DNA of 64,000 nt. It comes from Proteles cristata cristata (lineage: Eukaryota; Chordata; Mammalia; Carnivora; Hyaenidae). The stretch is from assembly GCA_017311185.1 (NCBI GenBank), contig JAESUZ010002552.1, forward strand, positions 1 through 64,000, read 5' to 3'. Position 1 is the stretch's first letter, and each line of letters begins with the position of its first letter. The notes beneath the pieces are model-generated. The model was not told where the DNA came from. It ran no database searches and saw nothing but the letters and a program-made list of their open reading frames with translations. Shown here piece after piece: positions 1 to 11,441 of the stretch. The position numbers were made by a program, and so were the translations under genes.

Positions 1-472
1 TGGTCGTCATGTTTAAGTCAATCTATATTCAAGGAGAAAACACAGATGGCTGCTCTCTTAAGTTTCATAGTAATGAAACAGTCCCATTTTTAGGTATTTA
101 CGCTTTAAATGACCACTATGTTTGCAGAGAAGAGAAAGACAACTAAAACAGAACTCATTCCCTATTCTACCTACTTTTTCTTCATAATCCAACACAGGGC
201 TTCAAATATTGTAAGTATTAAAAAGTGTAAAAACAGAAGAGATCTGTGAGGGAAGGTTCCAGGACTCTTGGCATGCCAATTACCTTTCACATTTTTCTCA
301 TCACATCGTGTTCCTTTTCTTCCGGGATTTGGAGCTACGGACGCAGCTCCTTCCAGCACTGTCTGTTCAGGAGATGGGTAAACTTACAGTGCACTCCCCC
401 CCTAATAGTGCATTATCCCTTTAATGAAGCGAGGCCCCAGGGGAAGCAAGCAGAGTCATCCGGACAACAGAC
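1..472. other. TBCEL intron after the last visible exon
   Basis: Contains no exon, SINE or L1 that I recognise. The continuation of TBCEL coding sequence is not here. Confidence 0.6.
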
Positions 473-599
473 CTGGCTATCACCAATTTCCTCCGCTCCT
501 CGGTGGTATATGGCTGCAGGAGAGGAATTCCTAACAATCTCACTTCTTCAAGTTTGGGGAATGAATTTAGTTTGTCAATGTCTTCCCAGGACTGCAAAC
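473..599 (-). CDS. TBCEL: TBCEL coding exon (residues 239-279, last visible exon)
   Basis: This 127-nt internal exon completes G238 and encodes [13 protein letters not shown] through KLVIA plus two bases of R280. It carries the last leucine-rich repeat ([13 protein letters not shown]) and the start of the LRR cap ([14 protein letters not shown]), which seals the end of the solenoid. The acceptor is ...CTCAAATTAG|GTTTGCAG, with the AG at 600-601. The donor is GCCAG|GTCTGT (GT at 471-472). Here +3 is C and +4 is T, so the donor is weaker than the GTRAGT consensus, although +5 G and +6 T fit. Reading past the donor gives 16 further codons and then a stop, so it must be spliced. The next exon of the gene, which should continue with the cap and linker, is not in 1-470. 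Confidence 0.96.
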
Positions 600-3260
600 C
601 TAATTTGAGAAATATATTGTTTAAGTAAATCCAGAAGGGCACACAAATGAGATGAACATGGAAAAAATTACTTCAATTAATTTCTGAAATGTTAAAATGA
701 TCACAAACTAGTTAGAGATCCTGAAAATCTTATATCCAAGGAGAAAATAGAATACAACACCATGAAAACTTCCCTAGAGCCTCTCATATCCCTATGATTC
801 CAGCGGTCAAGGAGAAGAGAACTTCATTCTCCAACACCACTAATGTACTGATTCTCCACCCAAATGGCTTTGTAAAAGGGTCACTGATGGTTTCCATAAG
901 CACGATGTATGCCATGATTACATTAAAAGGGGGCGTGGTCAACTCTTTCATCAAATATAGACTCAAAGAACATAACTATTGATCAGAGTTGATACTGTCA
1001 GATGCAAATTTTTACCTAACAAATTCTAAGATGGGGCAAGGTCAATAGAGCCAGGAACTAAATATTACCTTTCTTACCCACTGCCCGCATCTTGGGGACA
1101 GGGAAAACAGATTTTAAAAGCAAAACAAACAAAAGCAAAAACAGACAACTTGAACCATTGGGGAATGAGAACATGTAATAAATTAAGATTATTTATTGCT
1201 AAAATAAAAGTCTTCCTACAGCCGTGAGCAAATATATCATCCAAGTCAATACTTGGCACTGCTAAGAAAAATATGCCTGTAATAATGAAAGTGATCAATT
1301 TTATAACACGTGAAGTCTATTTCAGAGAACAACACAGTCCCTTCCTATTTCTATCCACCCGCAGCAAGGGTAAGCAGAGGAGCGATATAGGAGGGCTCTG
1401 GTGCATACCATCCCAAGTCCCAACAGTTCTCGTCCCTTGCAGGGAATGGCATTCCCATGAAGCAGGAAAACAGAGTTAGCTCAAGGGTGTTGAGTTGGGT
1501 AAGAAGCAGCTTCCTTATACAAAATACTGGTTTTTAAATCCTAATTCTATGGCAAATTAAACTGTTTTGTTTTTTCAGTTATAGATTAGAGTTGTTTTTA
1601 GTCATGTAGGTTTTAAGAAACAGGCTGAAAGACAATGTCAAGAGGATGGGAAGAAAAGCCACAGACTGGAAGAAGAGATTGGTTAAAGACACAGCTGATA
1701 AAGGATTGTTACCCAAAAGATACAAAGAAATCTTAAAACCCAACAAAAAGAAAATAGACAACCTGAATTTAAAAATGAACAAAAGACCACAACAGACACC
1801 TCACTAAGATGGCAAATAAGCATCTGAAAAGATGCTTGACATCATAGGTCATTACAGAATTGCAAATTAAAACAAGATTCCACTACACATCTAGAATGGC
1901 CAAAATCCAAAACATTCACAGCACCAAATGCTGATGAAGATGTAGAGCAACGGAGCTCTCATTCATGGCTGGTGGGAATGCCAAATGGTGCAGCCACATT
2001 GGAAGACAGTAGGCAGTATCTTATGAAACAAGACATATTCCTACCATATGATCAAGCAATTGCATGCCTTGGCATTTACCCAAATGAAATGAACACTTAG
2101 TGTCCACACAAAACCCCACACTCAGAGGTTTACAGCAGCTTTATTAATAAGTGCCAAAACTTTGAAGCAACCATGATGTCCTTCAGTTTGTGAACAGATA
2201 AATAAACGGTGGTGTATCCAGACAACAGAATATTATTCAGCATTAAAACAAAATGAGTGATCAAGCCATAAGAAGATATAAGGAAAGTTAAATGCATATT
2301 ACTAAGTGAAAGAAGCTCATTTGAAAAGGCTACACACTATATAATTCCAACCATACTACACTCTGGAAAAGGCAAAACTGTAGAGACAGTAAAAGGATCA
2401 GTGTTCGCCAGGGATTGGGTGTATGGAGAGATGAACAGGCAGACCCCAAGTGGATTGTTGGGGCAGTGAAACTATTATGTATGAGACTAGAGTGGGGGAT
2501 ACGTGTCATTATACATTTGTCCAAACCCACAAAATGTACAGCACCACGAGTGAGCCCTCGTGTGAAATATGAACTTTGGCTGATGACATGAAATCGTAGG
2601 CTCAATGAACAAATGTATCACTTTGGTGCTGGAATGTTGATAGCGGGGAAGTTGTGCCCGTGCGGGGGTGCAGACTATGTGGGAACTTGGTACTTCCTGC
2701 TCAATTCTGCTATGAACTTAAAACTATTCTAAGATGCAGTTTATAATTTAAAAAATAGGCTAAAAATATTAGGTCCTATGAGACACAGAATCAAGTGGCA
2801 GCAAACTGGCTATCAATCATATATAATACTATACGCTAATACTATATACTAATATATACACTATAGAATACTAGAAAAGTAAGCATTTCAGGATATAGTC
2901 GGTTGAAATTCCTTACTCTGAATCCAGACAAAATGGGCTAGTTTGTAATTCCCCATACTCTTCTTACTCCACCTTTTGCTGTCTAATTCATCAATTCTGT
3001 CTCACCCCTTCCATGGCATGACCTTTTTATCATATAAAACATAAATAGCTAATAAGATGCCATCACACTTGATATTTATCAGAGCGTTTATGAAAATGGA
3101 TGCCCTAAATTTAGCTAATCAATTGGCATCTGCATGTCACTCTTGAAAACCCATCCTTTAAGAAGGCAGAGCCATGACTGAAAGAAATACACTTTTCATT
3201 TATTTCATGCATAAGCTCAGATCAATTTGCATGTATGGAGAGAACAAGGCTGTATCTCAC
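600..3260. other. TBCEL intron between residues 238 codon halves
   Basis: The middle (about 1640-2745) is an old L1. The flanks 600-1640 and 2750-3260 are AT-rich and hold nothing I can name apart from a short TA-rich patch near 2820-2875. Confidence 0.7.
1640..2745 (+). mobile_element. Old L1 3' half (ORF2 C-terminal part and 3' UTR)
   Basis: Diverged L1 of the L1MC/L1ME kind, antisense to TBCEL. It holds recognisable ORF2 landmarks (ggtgggaatgccaaatggtg, ttattcagcattaaaa, actaagtgaaagaagc) and runs into the 3' UTR (tgtgggaacttggtacttcc). The frame is broken by many stops, and no target duplication can be made out. Confidence 0.9.
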
Positions 3261-3517
3261 CTGACTTGTGGAGGCTGATGGATCGTAGATTAGGAAACAA
3301 CCTGGCCAATGAATCATCAGGCTCCTCAATAGCATTCAAATGATTGTTAGCCAGGACGAGGGTATCCAGAGAAGGAAACATAACTCCTAACTTTCGTATT
3401 TCAGTCCAGTCTTGGAGGTTATTGTCTGTTATGTGTAGTAGCTTAAGAGAATGACAGCAAATAGAAGGACAAGACACTGTTTCATAGTCATTAAGGCACA
3501 GGAAGAGCTCCTCCAAA
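3261..3517 (-). CDS. TBCEL: TBCEL coding exon (residues 153-237)
   Basis: This 257-nt internal exon is the densest LRR segment of the gene. Successive repeats are [41 protein letters not shown] and [10 protein letters not shown], each with the LxxLxLxxN-type core. The first base completes D152 and the last base starts G238. The acceptor is TTTTTCTCTGCAG (AG at 3518-3519) with a clear pyrimidine tract. The donor is TCAG|GTGAGATAC (GT at 3259-3260), close to consensus. The curved LRR face is the likely tubulin-contact surface by analogy with TBCE, which is an inference. There is no frameshift, stop or missing repeat. Confidence 0.98.
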
Positions 3518-3579
3518 CTGCAGAGAAAAAAGGAGATATTTCATTGTTTAAAGCAGTTATGTTTCTACTTTGCACCTAC

Positions 3580-3945
3580 TTTCATTTATTTAATAAATAA
3601 ATAAGTGCCTACTATGTGTGAGGCTCTGGTAGGTATTGCGGAGAAAACATAAAGAGGTCTTTCTAAAGCTTAAAATATAGCTGGGGAGACAGAGCCTAAA
3701 ACACATAAAACAGCAGAGGATGATATAATCCAGGATTATAACCCACTAAATTAATTTTGTGCTTAAACAACTAAAGGCTAAATAAGGCAGTACTCACTCT
3801 AAGATAGCAGTTCCCAAAGGAGCAGAATTAAAATTGTAGTTAGAATAATCAGGGAAGACTGCATGGCCTTGAAGGAAGGATAGACTTGCAAAAGTTGAGA
3901 GGAGATAGAGGAAAATTCCAGAAACAATGTGAACACAATGTTTGG
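3580..3945 (-). mobile_element. L2 3'-end fragment
   Basis: Antisense L2 tail: ataagtgcctactatgtgtg followed by ctggggagacag, the usual order of reverse L2 3' ends. Diverged. Confidence 0.65.
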
Positions 3946-3949
3946 AAAC

Positions 3950-4150
3950 AGAAAGATTAACTATCATTTACTAAATCCCTACCCTGAGTCAGGCCCTGTT
4001 CCAAGTGCTTTACAGACTATACTGCTATTTCTCCCTGGTAGATACAATTACACCCATTTTATAGGCAAGGAAACAGAGTCCATTTGCTTCTCGAAGGCCA
4101 TATGGTCGGTAGGTGGAAGTGGGCTTTCAAAGCTCATTCTCTGCCATGCT
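3950..4150 (-). mobile_element. MIR SINE
   Basis: Reverse MIR: ccaagtgctttacagactat then acacccattttataggcaag and ggaaacagag. Confidence 0.75.
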
Positions 4151-4828
4151 GGGTGCTGTGTGCAGTGACTGGAAACCAGTCTCATTAGAGGGACAATGAG
4201 ACACTCAGGTGGAATAAGTGGGGTGAGACCAGATTCCAATAACTTTGTTAACTTCCATATTTAGACAAAGAAACTACAGTTTCACATATTTCTTTAAGCT
4301 ACTTCCTTTGGATTCTCGTGTGCTTATTTAAAGCTACATACAAATAAATACAAGAAAGCATTTCTAAACTGGCAAACCAAAGTATAATTTCTTGTTTAAA
4401 TTATTGAAAAGAGTTCCATTTTCCCATCAGGCCAGCTAGGCACTTAATCATCTGAGTGTTAATATACTTTATAGATTGTATGATTTTTTTTTTCTTCCCA
4501 AAGAAAAGCGCTAGGGCAAAATTCTGAAATCAGGTAATCAGAAGATTAAAATGGAGAAAGGGTGGCTTGATCTAGAAACGATAAGTGCTTCTCAGGGATA
4601 TTTTCTCGCCGAAGGATGACATATCCTATGTCTTGGTGCTACTCAACACTAAACAAGTATTCCAGTGAAAATGCTGCTAAATTACCCTCCTTCTAAGTAC
4701 TTCATTTTTCTAGCTCACTCTCCATCCAGTCTGCTGTTCTAGTGTTTCTGAGAATGGGAGGCCAGCAGTGACTCTGTCCTAACAAAGATGGCAGCGCAGC
4801 CCCGTCTCCCCGCGCTCTCTGGGCTTAC

Positions 4829-5010
4829 TCTGGCAACTCCTGCAGTATCGTGTGGACCGTCTCCCAAGAAGCTTTGCTGTTGTTGAGGACAAGTTTGCGA
4901 ACCCCAGAGAAGGACCCAGCACATGTTCTTTCTAAAACCGACAAATTCAGAGGGTTGGAACTCAGGTTTAGAAACTTCAACTGGGGGACATTTGACACAA
5001 TTTTACTGAC
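4829..5010 (-). CDS. TBCEL: TBCEL coding exon (residues 92-151)
   Basis: This 182-nt internal exon starts in phase 0 with [10 protein letters not shown] and ends with ILQELP plus GA of D152. Two LRRs are visible: [14 protein letters not shown] and [14 protein letters not shown]. The acceptor is TTTTTTCTCCCCAG (AG at 5011-5012). The donor is CCAGA|GTAAGC (GT at 4827-4828). No long minus-strand open frame marks this exon because its own frame is closed soon after the splice sites. It was found by looking for the piece missing between the two neighbouring exons, and it joins both exactly. Confidence 0.97.
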
Positions 5011-5515
5011 CTGGGGAGAAAAAAAGAAATGTGTATCAGGCAGTCATCAGAGTTTTAAACAGCGATCATGCTCATAAAGCTTAAGTGAGTGGGGCTCCAG
5101 GCAAAGGGCCACTCACTTTAGGGAGTCCTGTGTCAGTGACGGTACCTACAGAGGGGCGTAAGGAATTTCAACAAATCTTGGCAAATAAGTTAATCTTTCT
5201 ATGAAATAGTGACATAGTTGAAAATTAATGGTAGAAAAGAAAGACTTTACATGTTGCCTTTGGCAAGGTTTTTGATTCTGTTCTATATGATATTCTCTTT
5301 GATAAATGGAGAAAAGATAGTTTGGATGACATTTTAGGCTGCACGTTTCTAAAGAGCTGAGACCGGGTCATGTAATTCTCTTTGAATTTCTCCTTCCTTT
5401 TGTCCTCAGTACAATATTAAGGCCAATTTAAAGGTTTATTGAAGAACACATGGTAACAGCTCAAAACCGTTCAAAACTGATATAACCACAATCACTTAGA
5501 AGCAGTTTAAACTTG

Positions 5516-5741
5516 TGGTGCCTGGGCGGCTCAGTCAGTTAAGTGTCTGACTTCAGCTCAGGTCATGGTCTCGCGATTCATAAGTTCTAGCCCGGTGCTG
5601 GGCTCTGTGCTAATAGCTCAGAGCCTGGAGATTCCTTCAGATTCTCTGTCTCCCTCTCTCTCTCTGCTCCTCCCCTGCTCACACTCTTTCTCTCAAAAAT
5701 AAGTAATAAACATTAAAAAAAATTTTTTTAAAAAAAGAAAG
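5516..5741 (+). mobile_element. Carnivore tRNA-Lys SINE
   Basis: Full-length, with a TGGTGCCTGGGCGGCTCAG head and CTCAAAAATAAG tail junction. The target duplication is agtttaaacttg (5504-5515) / agtttcaacttg (5742-5753). Confidence 0.95.
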
Positions 5742-5773
5742 AGTTTCAACTTGGTTGAAAGATGACCAAATTT

Positions 5774-5964
5774 GGGGCACCTGAGTAGCTCACTCAGTTG
5801 AGTGACTTCAGTTCAGGTCATGATCCTGTGGTTTCATGAGCTTATGGTTTGTGAGTTCAAGCCCCACATCAGGCCATCTGCTGTCAGCGCAGAGCCCACT
5901 TCAGATCCTCTGTCCCTCTCTGTCCCTCCCCCACCTGCACTCTCTCTGAAAAAAATAAAATTAA
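5774..5964 (+). mobile_element. Carnivore tRNA-Lys SINE, older copy
   Basis: Diverged GGGGCACCTGAGTAGCTCAC head. The flanking duplication is gaaagatgaccaaattt / gaaagatgaccaaactt. It lies only 20 bp after the previous SINE's target repeat. Confidence 0.92.
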
Positions 5965-6109
5965 GAAAGATGACCAAACTTTATATATACTAAAAGAAAA
6001 AGCGTCCATAACAAAAGAGAAAACATGATCATCAATTTAACAATTTAGCTAGAAACTTGGTAGGAAAGAAGATTAAAAAAAAAAAAAAAAGGATATCAGC
6101 ATTGACCTT

Positions 6110-6320
6110 AACTATTTGCTCTATATAGTACTAGTCTGTTTAATAAAGCTATTTCACTCAAATCTCAAAACAACTTGCAAGATAACTATTTTCATTTTAA
6201 CAAATGAATGAAGTCAGGCTCAGAAATGTTAAATAATTTGACTAAGGTCCCAGTATCACAAAAACCTAATCTAATAATTAAAAATCAAAGCCATGGTTCT
6301 TCCAACATATTGCAACTAGC
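6110..6320 (-). mobile_element. MIR SINE
   Basis: Reverse MIR core: taactattttcattttaaca, then ctcagaaatgttaaataatt and tgactaaggtcccagtatca. Confidence 0.65.
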
Positions 6321-6444
6321 AGGTTATAAATATAACCAGAAAAAAAAAATGAGCTTAAACAAGTATGAAGTAAATGTTTGAAGTCCAGTAAATGCAGTCA
6401 GCATCAAATAGCTAGGAAATGTGTTGATTAAATGTTATGAGAAA

Positions 6445-6780
6445 TAGGACTGTTTTCAGAGTCAAAAAAGCTGGGTTTGAACCGGGTTCCAAAACAGACT
6501 TCCTAGCTGTGTGGTCTGACAAGTTACTTTACCTCCCCAACTCTCCATGTCCTCATTTGTAACACAGAGACAATAGGACCCGCCTATTCCACAGGACTGT
6601 CAATGGGATTAAATGAGATACATGCGTAAGGCACTGAACACAGTGTAGAAACTTTCCTTACCTATTCCCCAATGGGATGTAAGTTCCATGAAAGCAGGGC
6701 TAGGTCACTACTGCATAGTGGGTACTTAATGTTTGCTGAACCAATTAATGGCACAAAATTATTCAATAAATGTAACTATT
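6445..6780 (+). mobile_element. MIR SINE
   Basis: Forward MIR: gctgggtttgaaccgggttc, ctagctgtgtgg, cctcatttgtaacacagaga, attaaatgagatacatg, and a cactgaacacagtg tail. Confidence 0.8.
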
Positions 6781-7128
6781 CCTAACATAGTAGGTCTAGG
6801 ATGAACCAATATGTCAACACTGTACGTCGTACGGAATATCCTAAAAAGACAAAATTGGACAATAGTCTAATAATCCAGATAGGAAAAATATTATATGTTA
6901 CAAATAAAAATAGTCTTTGAAAGGTTAAAGCTAAAAAGGACCTTTGAGTAACCTAATGATAAGTACACTAATGATAAGATTTTAGAAAATATTTTAATTA
7001 CAGAGGCAAATGTACTTATAGAAATGTCCTAGTAGCAAAGGCTGAGCTAGTTTCTAGGGCACTACACTGACTTACCTTATTTAAACCCTAAGGAAAGAGA
7101 CAAAAGACTCTTCTAGCTAGAGTGACAC

Positions 7129-7910
7129 AGCTGACCCGTGGACAATGCAGAGGTGAGGGACACCAACATCCCACAAAGGTTTGACTTCGCTGAAACTTTA
7201 CTAATAGCCTACTGTTGACAGAACGCCTTACCAGTCATGTAAACAGGAAACAACTTATTTGTATGTTGTATGTATTATAGACTATTCTTACAGTAAAGTG
7301 AGCTAGAGAAAATATTTTTTTGTTTTGTTTTTGTTTTAGTAATATGTGTTTTGCTTTCATATAGAGAAATACCAAGAAAACTTTAAAAAGGCCCCAAATT
7401 CAACAGCCTGGTATTCCTTATTGAAGTCAAAATAGAACAATAACAAAATGTTCACAGTTATGAAATTCAAACAGAACAAATTCTTGTGATTCTTCCCAGG
7501 GGAAAAAAAAAATGCATGCATATCCCAACATATACACTTACATCTGTAGCTACTTTAAGAATTTTAACAAAAGAGATGCTCTTTTACACCTGATCTTTTT
7601 TCTTTTCTTTTTCCTTTTTTTTCCCCTCTATGTTTCAAGTTTTTATTTAAATTCTAGTTAGTTAATATAAAATTAGTGTAAAATTACTTTCGGGAGAAGA
7701 ATTTAGCGCTTGGTCACTTACATACAACAGCCAGGGCTCATCACAAGTGCTCTCTGTAATACCCAACACTCATTTAGCCCATCCCCCCAGAGGACATATT
7801 CTTAAGAAAACCATAAGGAAGAGAAAATATATTTACAGTACTGTCCTGTAAGAAGTCTGCATGTGAATGGACCCCCACGGTTCAAACCTGTACCATTCAT
7901 GTGCTTCAAC
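7129..7910. mobile_element. MER2-like Tigger DNA transposon, split by retrotransposon DNA
   Basis: The left end, agctgacccgtggacaatgc (7129-7148), continues to about 7312 (cttactaatagcctactgtt). The matching right part resumes at about 7800 (aaaccataaggaagagaaaa) and ends near 7910 (acggttcaaacctgtaccat). The intervening 7313-7800 is foreign: an A/T-rich piece plus an L1 3' fragment. The family name is from memory of the MER2 end sequences. Confidence 0.6.
7625..7795 (-). mobile_element. Carnivore L1 3'-end fragment
   Basis: Minus-strand L1 tail: a pyrimidine run, tttatttaaattctagttag, and then agggctcatcacaagtgctc before catttagcccatcccccc, an order common in carnivore L1 ends. Confidence 0.65.
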
Positions 7911-9754
7911 ATGGAGGTGTGCTTACATGACCTCCTAGGTCTCCACAATTCTGTGATTTAATAGAGGAGCCCCTACTCTGGCTTCTAAAAATGAAGAAAC
8001 TAACGATTTAAGAAAAGTGGGGAAAGGGTTGTAAGATAACAATCTGTAACTTATACCCAAGCTATTCTCTGCCTCACCTGAGGGGCTAACGCCTCCCTCT
8101 TCTCAACTACTTGGGTTAATTTCTTCTATAAAATGGTTTTGATAAGAAAGAGAAGAAAAAGAGAGGCCTTGGGAAATTCAAGTCAAAAGCTAAAAAATGC
8201 ATCTTTTTTCCCACATGGATGCCCCATTTTCGAAGGACAGGGACAAATCTTTGCCTCCGCTCACAGTACTACACTTCTCACTCAGATCTCTCTCTCTCTC
8301 TGGGTATACAGTAGACCCGTAGTTTAAGCTACAAAAGAAGTTACTTATAACATTAGTGAACATTCAAAACACTAAAAGAAGAAACTATATTATTCTGTCC
8401 CACACTGTTATCTCAAAAACTGGCCAAAATAAACTTACTTAATGGCCAGGAATGAATTATCTCTTTGGTGGTCAGGTACACAGGTTGTAATGAGGTCGAA
8501 ATGTAATGTCTCAAAACTGTGACCCATGAGGCATTTGTAGCCTGGCCGAGTTTAATCAATCCTAAAAAAAGCAACATTCTTCTGCGGTCAGTGTTTCTCC
8601 CATCTCTCTGAGCTCCGACAGATATTCTAGAAGATGGGCATCAACTACAGTTAAAGCAAAGGTCACAATATAAAGGAATGATAAAAATAAAAATAAATTG
8701 GAAAAATGGAAGCCCGAACAAGAGCAGCAACAAAGGTTTCCTGCCCGGATGTGGACTCAGAGAGGACACGTAAGAATATACAAACAGAGCACAAATGGAC
8801 ATATGACCCTCTGGCCATACATACTAACATGGCCTGGAAAATACTGAGTGTAGACCTTTCTCTAAGCAGAGAACAGGCTGAAATGCCAGGGGTAAACTCT
8901 GTGTTCTGATCCACACTGGCCTAGATTGTTCTTCTGGGGCACCAGCTACATCACTGTTACACTGTTCCCACCACATGGCGAAAGCTTATATACGTGGTTG
9001 AAGCACAAAGAACAAAACCTTTGTGAAATTTTACACTCCCAAAGAAACACGCTTAAGGGAATCAGCCTGTGAATACAGGAGGTGAAAGGATTCAGAGGAA
9101 ACTGCAGTCTGGCTTGTCACCCATGCAGGTTAAAAACTCTCCCCGGAGGCGGTTCAGCAGGGGATTGCGGTGGGAATCCCGGAGAAGGAGGGTGAACCAC
9201 ACAGTTCTCACTGCCTCTGTGTGATGTGGACAGAGCACACATGTCGAGGCCTCTCAGAGGACCAAGGAGCCACAGACTGTAATTGGTTGAACAGTGAACT
9301 ATACTAGTTGTTTAGCCAAATGCATTAATAAATAAATACATGGACAAACAGAGATTATTTCTTGGAACATAAATCTGCATATATATTAACAAATCACTTA
9401 AAAATCAAAGGACATGCATGCATCTCAAAGAATTTAGTAAACATCTTGATAAAAATAGTAAAATATAGCCAGAAGCACAGTTAGCAGAGTAAGCAAGACT
9501 ATGAAACAGATAAATAATAAGAAAAGCTGAAGAAAACCAGGTTACAGACAGGTTTCTCTTAAACAAAAAAGTTGTCTTGGAATTTGTATGGCATTTAATA
9601 TCCACAAAGCACCTCAAGGATTAGCTTTATCTGCAGCCTTGTCTTAGAGAGGAGCAAAGCAAAGCACTGAAGGACTGAGTAAGTTTCTGAAGATCGCAGG
9701 AAAAGTTGGAGCAAGTGGTCTTGATCAATCCTTAAGATATGATCATTTTTTTCA

Positions 9755-10255
9755 TTAATGCATTCAACAAACATCTGAATACCTAGTATGACACTCTGGT
9801 AATAGAGACAAAAATCTCAAATTTGAGTAAGCTCACAGTCTGGTAGGAAAACTGTCAAGTATGCAAGTAACTGCACTACACTGTGATAAATGATCACATT
9901 TATCAGAGCAGCATGACACAGGTGCTGGTATAATGTGCCTCTGCCTGAATGAGAGCCAGGGAAAGTTTTATAGAAGAATAGCGACTTGGGCCAAGTCTTA
10001 AAAGATACATAGGAAGAGGCCAGGAAGACAGGGAAAAACAGCAGAAGGCAGAGAATGAATAAAAGCAAGGAAGTTTTTCATGTCAAGAGTTTATCATGAG
10101 CTGCAAGAAAAAGCACGTGGCTAAAGATGGAGCTAAAGCTCTGAAAGTAGCAGAGGGCCATATGGTGGAAGGCTACATTTAGAGAGTTCAGACCTTAACA
10201 ACTAAAGGACTTTAAGCAGGAGAGTGTCATAATCTTATTCCATTTATTAAAAGGA
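9755..10255 (-). mobile_element. L2-like ancient repeat
   Basis: Starts with cattcaacaaacatctgaat and runs through agctcacagtctggtaggaa to actttaagcaggagagtgtc, the order seen in antisense L2-type remnants. Strongly diverged. Confidence 0.5.
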
Positions 10256-10411
10256 GTCAAGTTGCACTACAGAAGACAGCTTACAGGAAGCAGAATAAAA
10301 CCAGAAGCAGGAAAATCCATCAGGAAACTTTCTCCACAATCTAAGCAAGAAAGAAGATCCTAAATTAAGGCAGGAGAATGAATCAAGTAGCAAGAACTAT
10401 TTTTCCCGAAT

Positions 10412-10572
10412 TCATTTTTATTTTTTTATTTGAGAGAGAGAGAGAGAGAGAAACTTAAGCAGGCTCCCCACTCAGCACTGAGCCTGATGTAGGGCTCAAT
10501 CCCACAACCCTGGGATCAGGACCTGAGCCAAAATCAAGAGTCAGATGCTCAACTGAGCCACCCAGGTGCCCC
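10412..10572 (-). mobile_element. Carnivore tRNA-Lys SINE, old type
   Basis: Reverse copy ending ...gagccacccaggtgcccc. The body has the older aaatcaagagtcagatgctc diagnostic instead of the young felid sequence. Confidence 0.92.
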
Positions 10573-10585
10573 TTCTCTAATTCTT

Positions 10586-10817
10586 TTTTTTTTTTTCTTA
10601 AAAATTTTTAATGTTTTATTTATTTCTGAGAGAGAGACACACAGCATGGGCAGGAAGGGTCAGAGACAGAGGGAGGTACCGAATCTGAAACAGGATCCAG
10701 GCTCTGAGCTGGCAGCCAGCACAGAGCCCTACATGGGGCTCGAACCCACAAACTATGAGATCACAACCTGAGCTGAAGACAGACACTTAACTGACTGAGC
10801 CACCCAGGCATCCCTCC
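10586..10817 (-). mobile_element. Carnivore tRNA-Lys SINE
   Basis: Reverse copy with ttatttctgagagagaga at its tail junction. It is flanked by ttctctaattctt (10573-10585 and 10821-10833), so it inserted right beside the older SINE. Confidence 0.95.
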
Positions 10818-10833
10818 TTCTTCTCTAATTCTT

Positions 10834-11301
10834 ACGAGTAGCTTCCACGAGGTAATGTTATCATCAGGTAGGCAATGTCATGTTATCAATGCTTTTATTT
10901 GTGCAGTCGGTTTGACTTAACTCTGAGGTCAAAAGACATCAAACCACCTACAAAACTTAATAAGGAAAAGTTCTAAAATATTTGGAGTAAATTTCAGTAA
11001 TAAAAATAAATATTTTCACAATCTTAGTTTCAAGCTCCAGCAACTTTGATGAGAATTTATAGTAAAAAACGGTGAAGGAGTGGTACAGATTGAACACAGG
11101 ACATGGAAACAAGTGAGACAGTAGAAACTCCAGGACACTGTTGGCTGTCTACACCTCTGTAGTCTTATTAACCTTAATTGAAAAAAAAAAATACAAAGAA
11201 CAGCTGAAGTAGTCACTTATTTGAGACACGGAGACAAGAATCTCAAGTGAGAACCAGAATTTAGCAGAACTCACCACAATGCAGCAACATAAAAACTTTA
11301 C
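10834..11301. other. Intron stretch without a recognised feature
   Basis: AT-rich sequence. A purine run aaaaaaaaaatac at about 11180 is the only low-complexity patch. Confidence 0.6.
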
Positions 11302-11441
11302 CTCGTGCCAGTCTTCGAGTTTGTTGTCAGAAAGATCTAGTTCCGAAACATGAGCACAGAAGGCAGCAATTTCTTTCTCATCTCCTGCACATGTTATTCC
11401 GCAGCTATTCAACACCAGTACACTTGGGAGGTTGAGGCGAT
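11302..11441 (-). CDS. TBCEL: TBCEL coding exon (residues 46-91)
   Basis: This 140-nt exon completes D45 with AT and encodes 46 codons from [10 protein letters not shown] to KLEDWHE, ending in phase 0. It opens the LRR domain. [11 protein letters not shown] is an N-terminal capping strand and [15 protein letters not shown] is the first canonical repeat. The acceptor is CCTCAATTCAG|ATCGCC (AG at 11442-11443). The donor is CACGAG|GTAAAG (GT at 11300-11301). The frame stays open for about 34 codons into the following intron, so intron retention would give a truncated LRR protein, but there is no sign that this is used. Confidence 0.98.

Larger units (their letters stand above)
3518..4828. other. 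TBCEL intron with L2 and MIR fossils
   Basis: Holds an L2 fragment (about 3580-3945) and a MIR (about 3950-4150). The rest, 4150-4828, shows nothing I recognise. Confidence 0.7.
5011..11301. other. TBCEL intron, 6.3 kb
   Basis: Contains four carnivore SINEs, two MIRs, an interrupted Tigger element with L1 pieces, and an L2-like remnant. The stretch 7915-9755 has no repeat that I recognise. It includes a locally GC-richer patch at about 9115-9270 with no exon-like structure. Confidence 0.7.

Noticed and set aside
11149..11301. Extension of the TBCEL exon frame into the intron
   Set aside because: A consensus donor lies at 11300-11301 and the next exon joins in phase. The extra codons are read-through.
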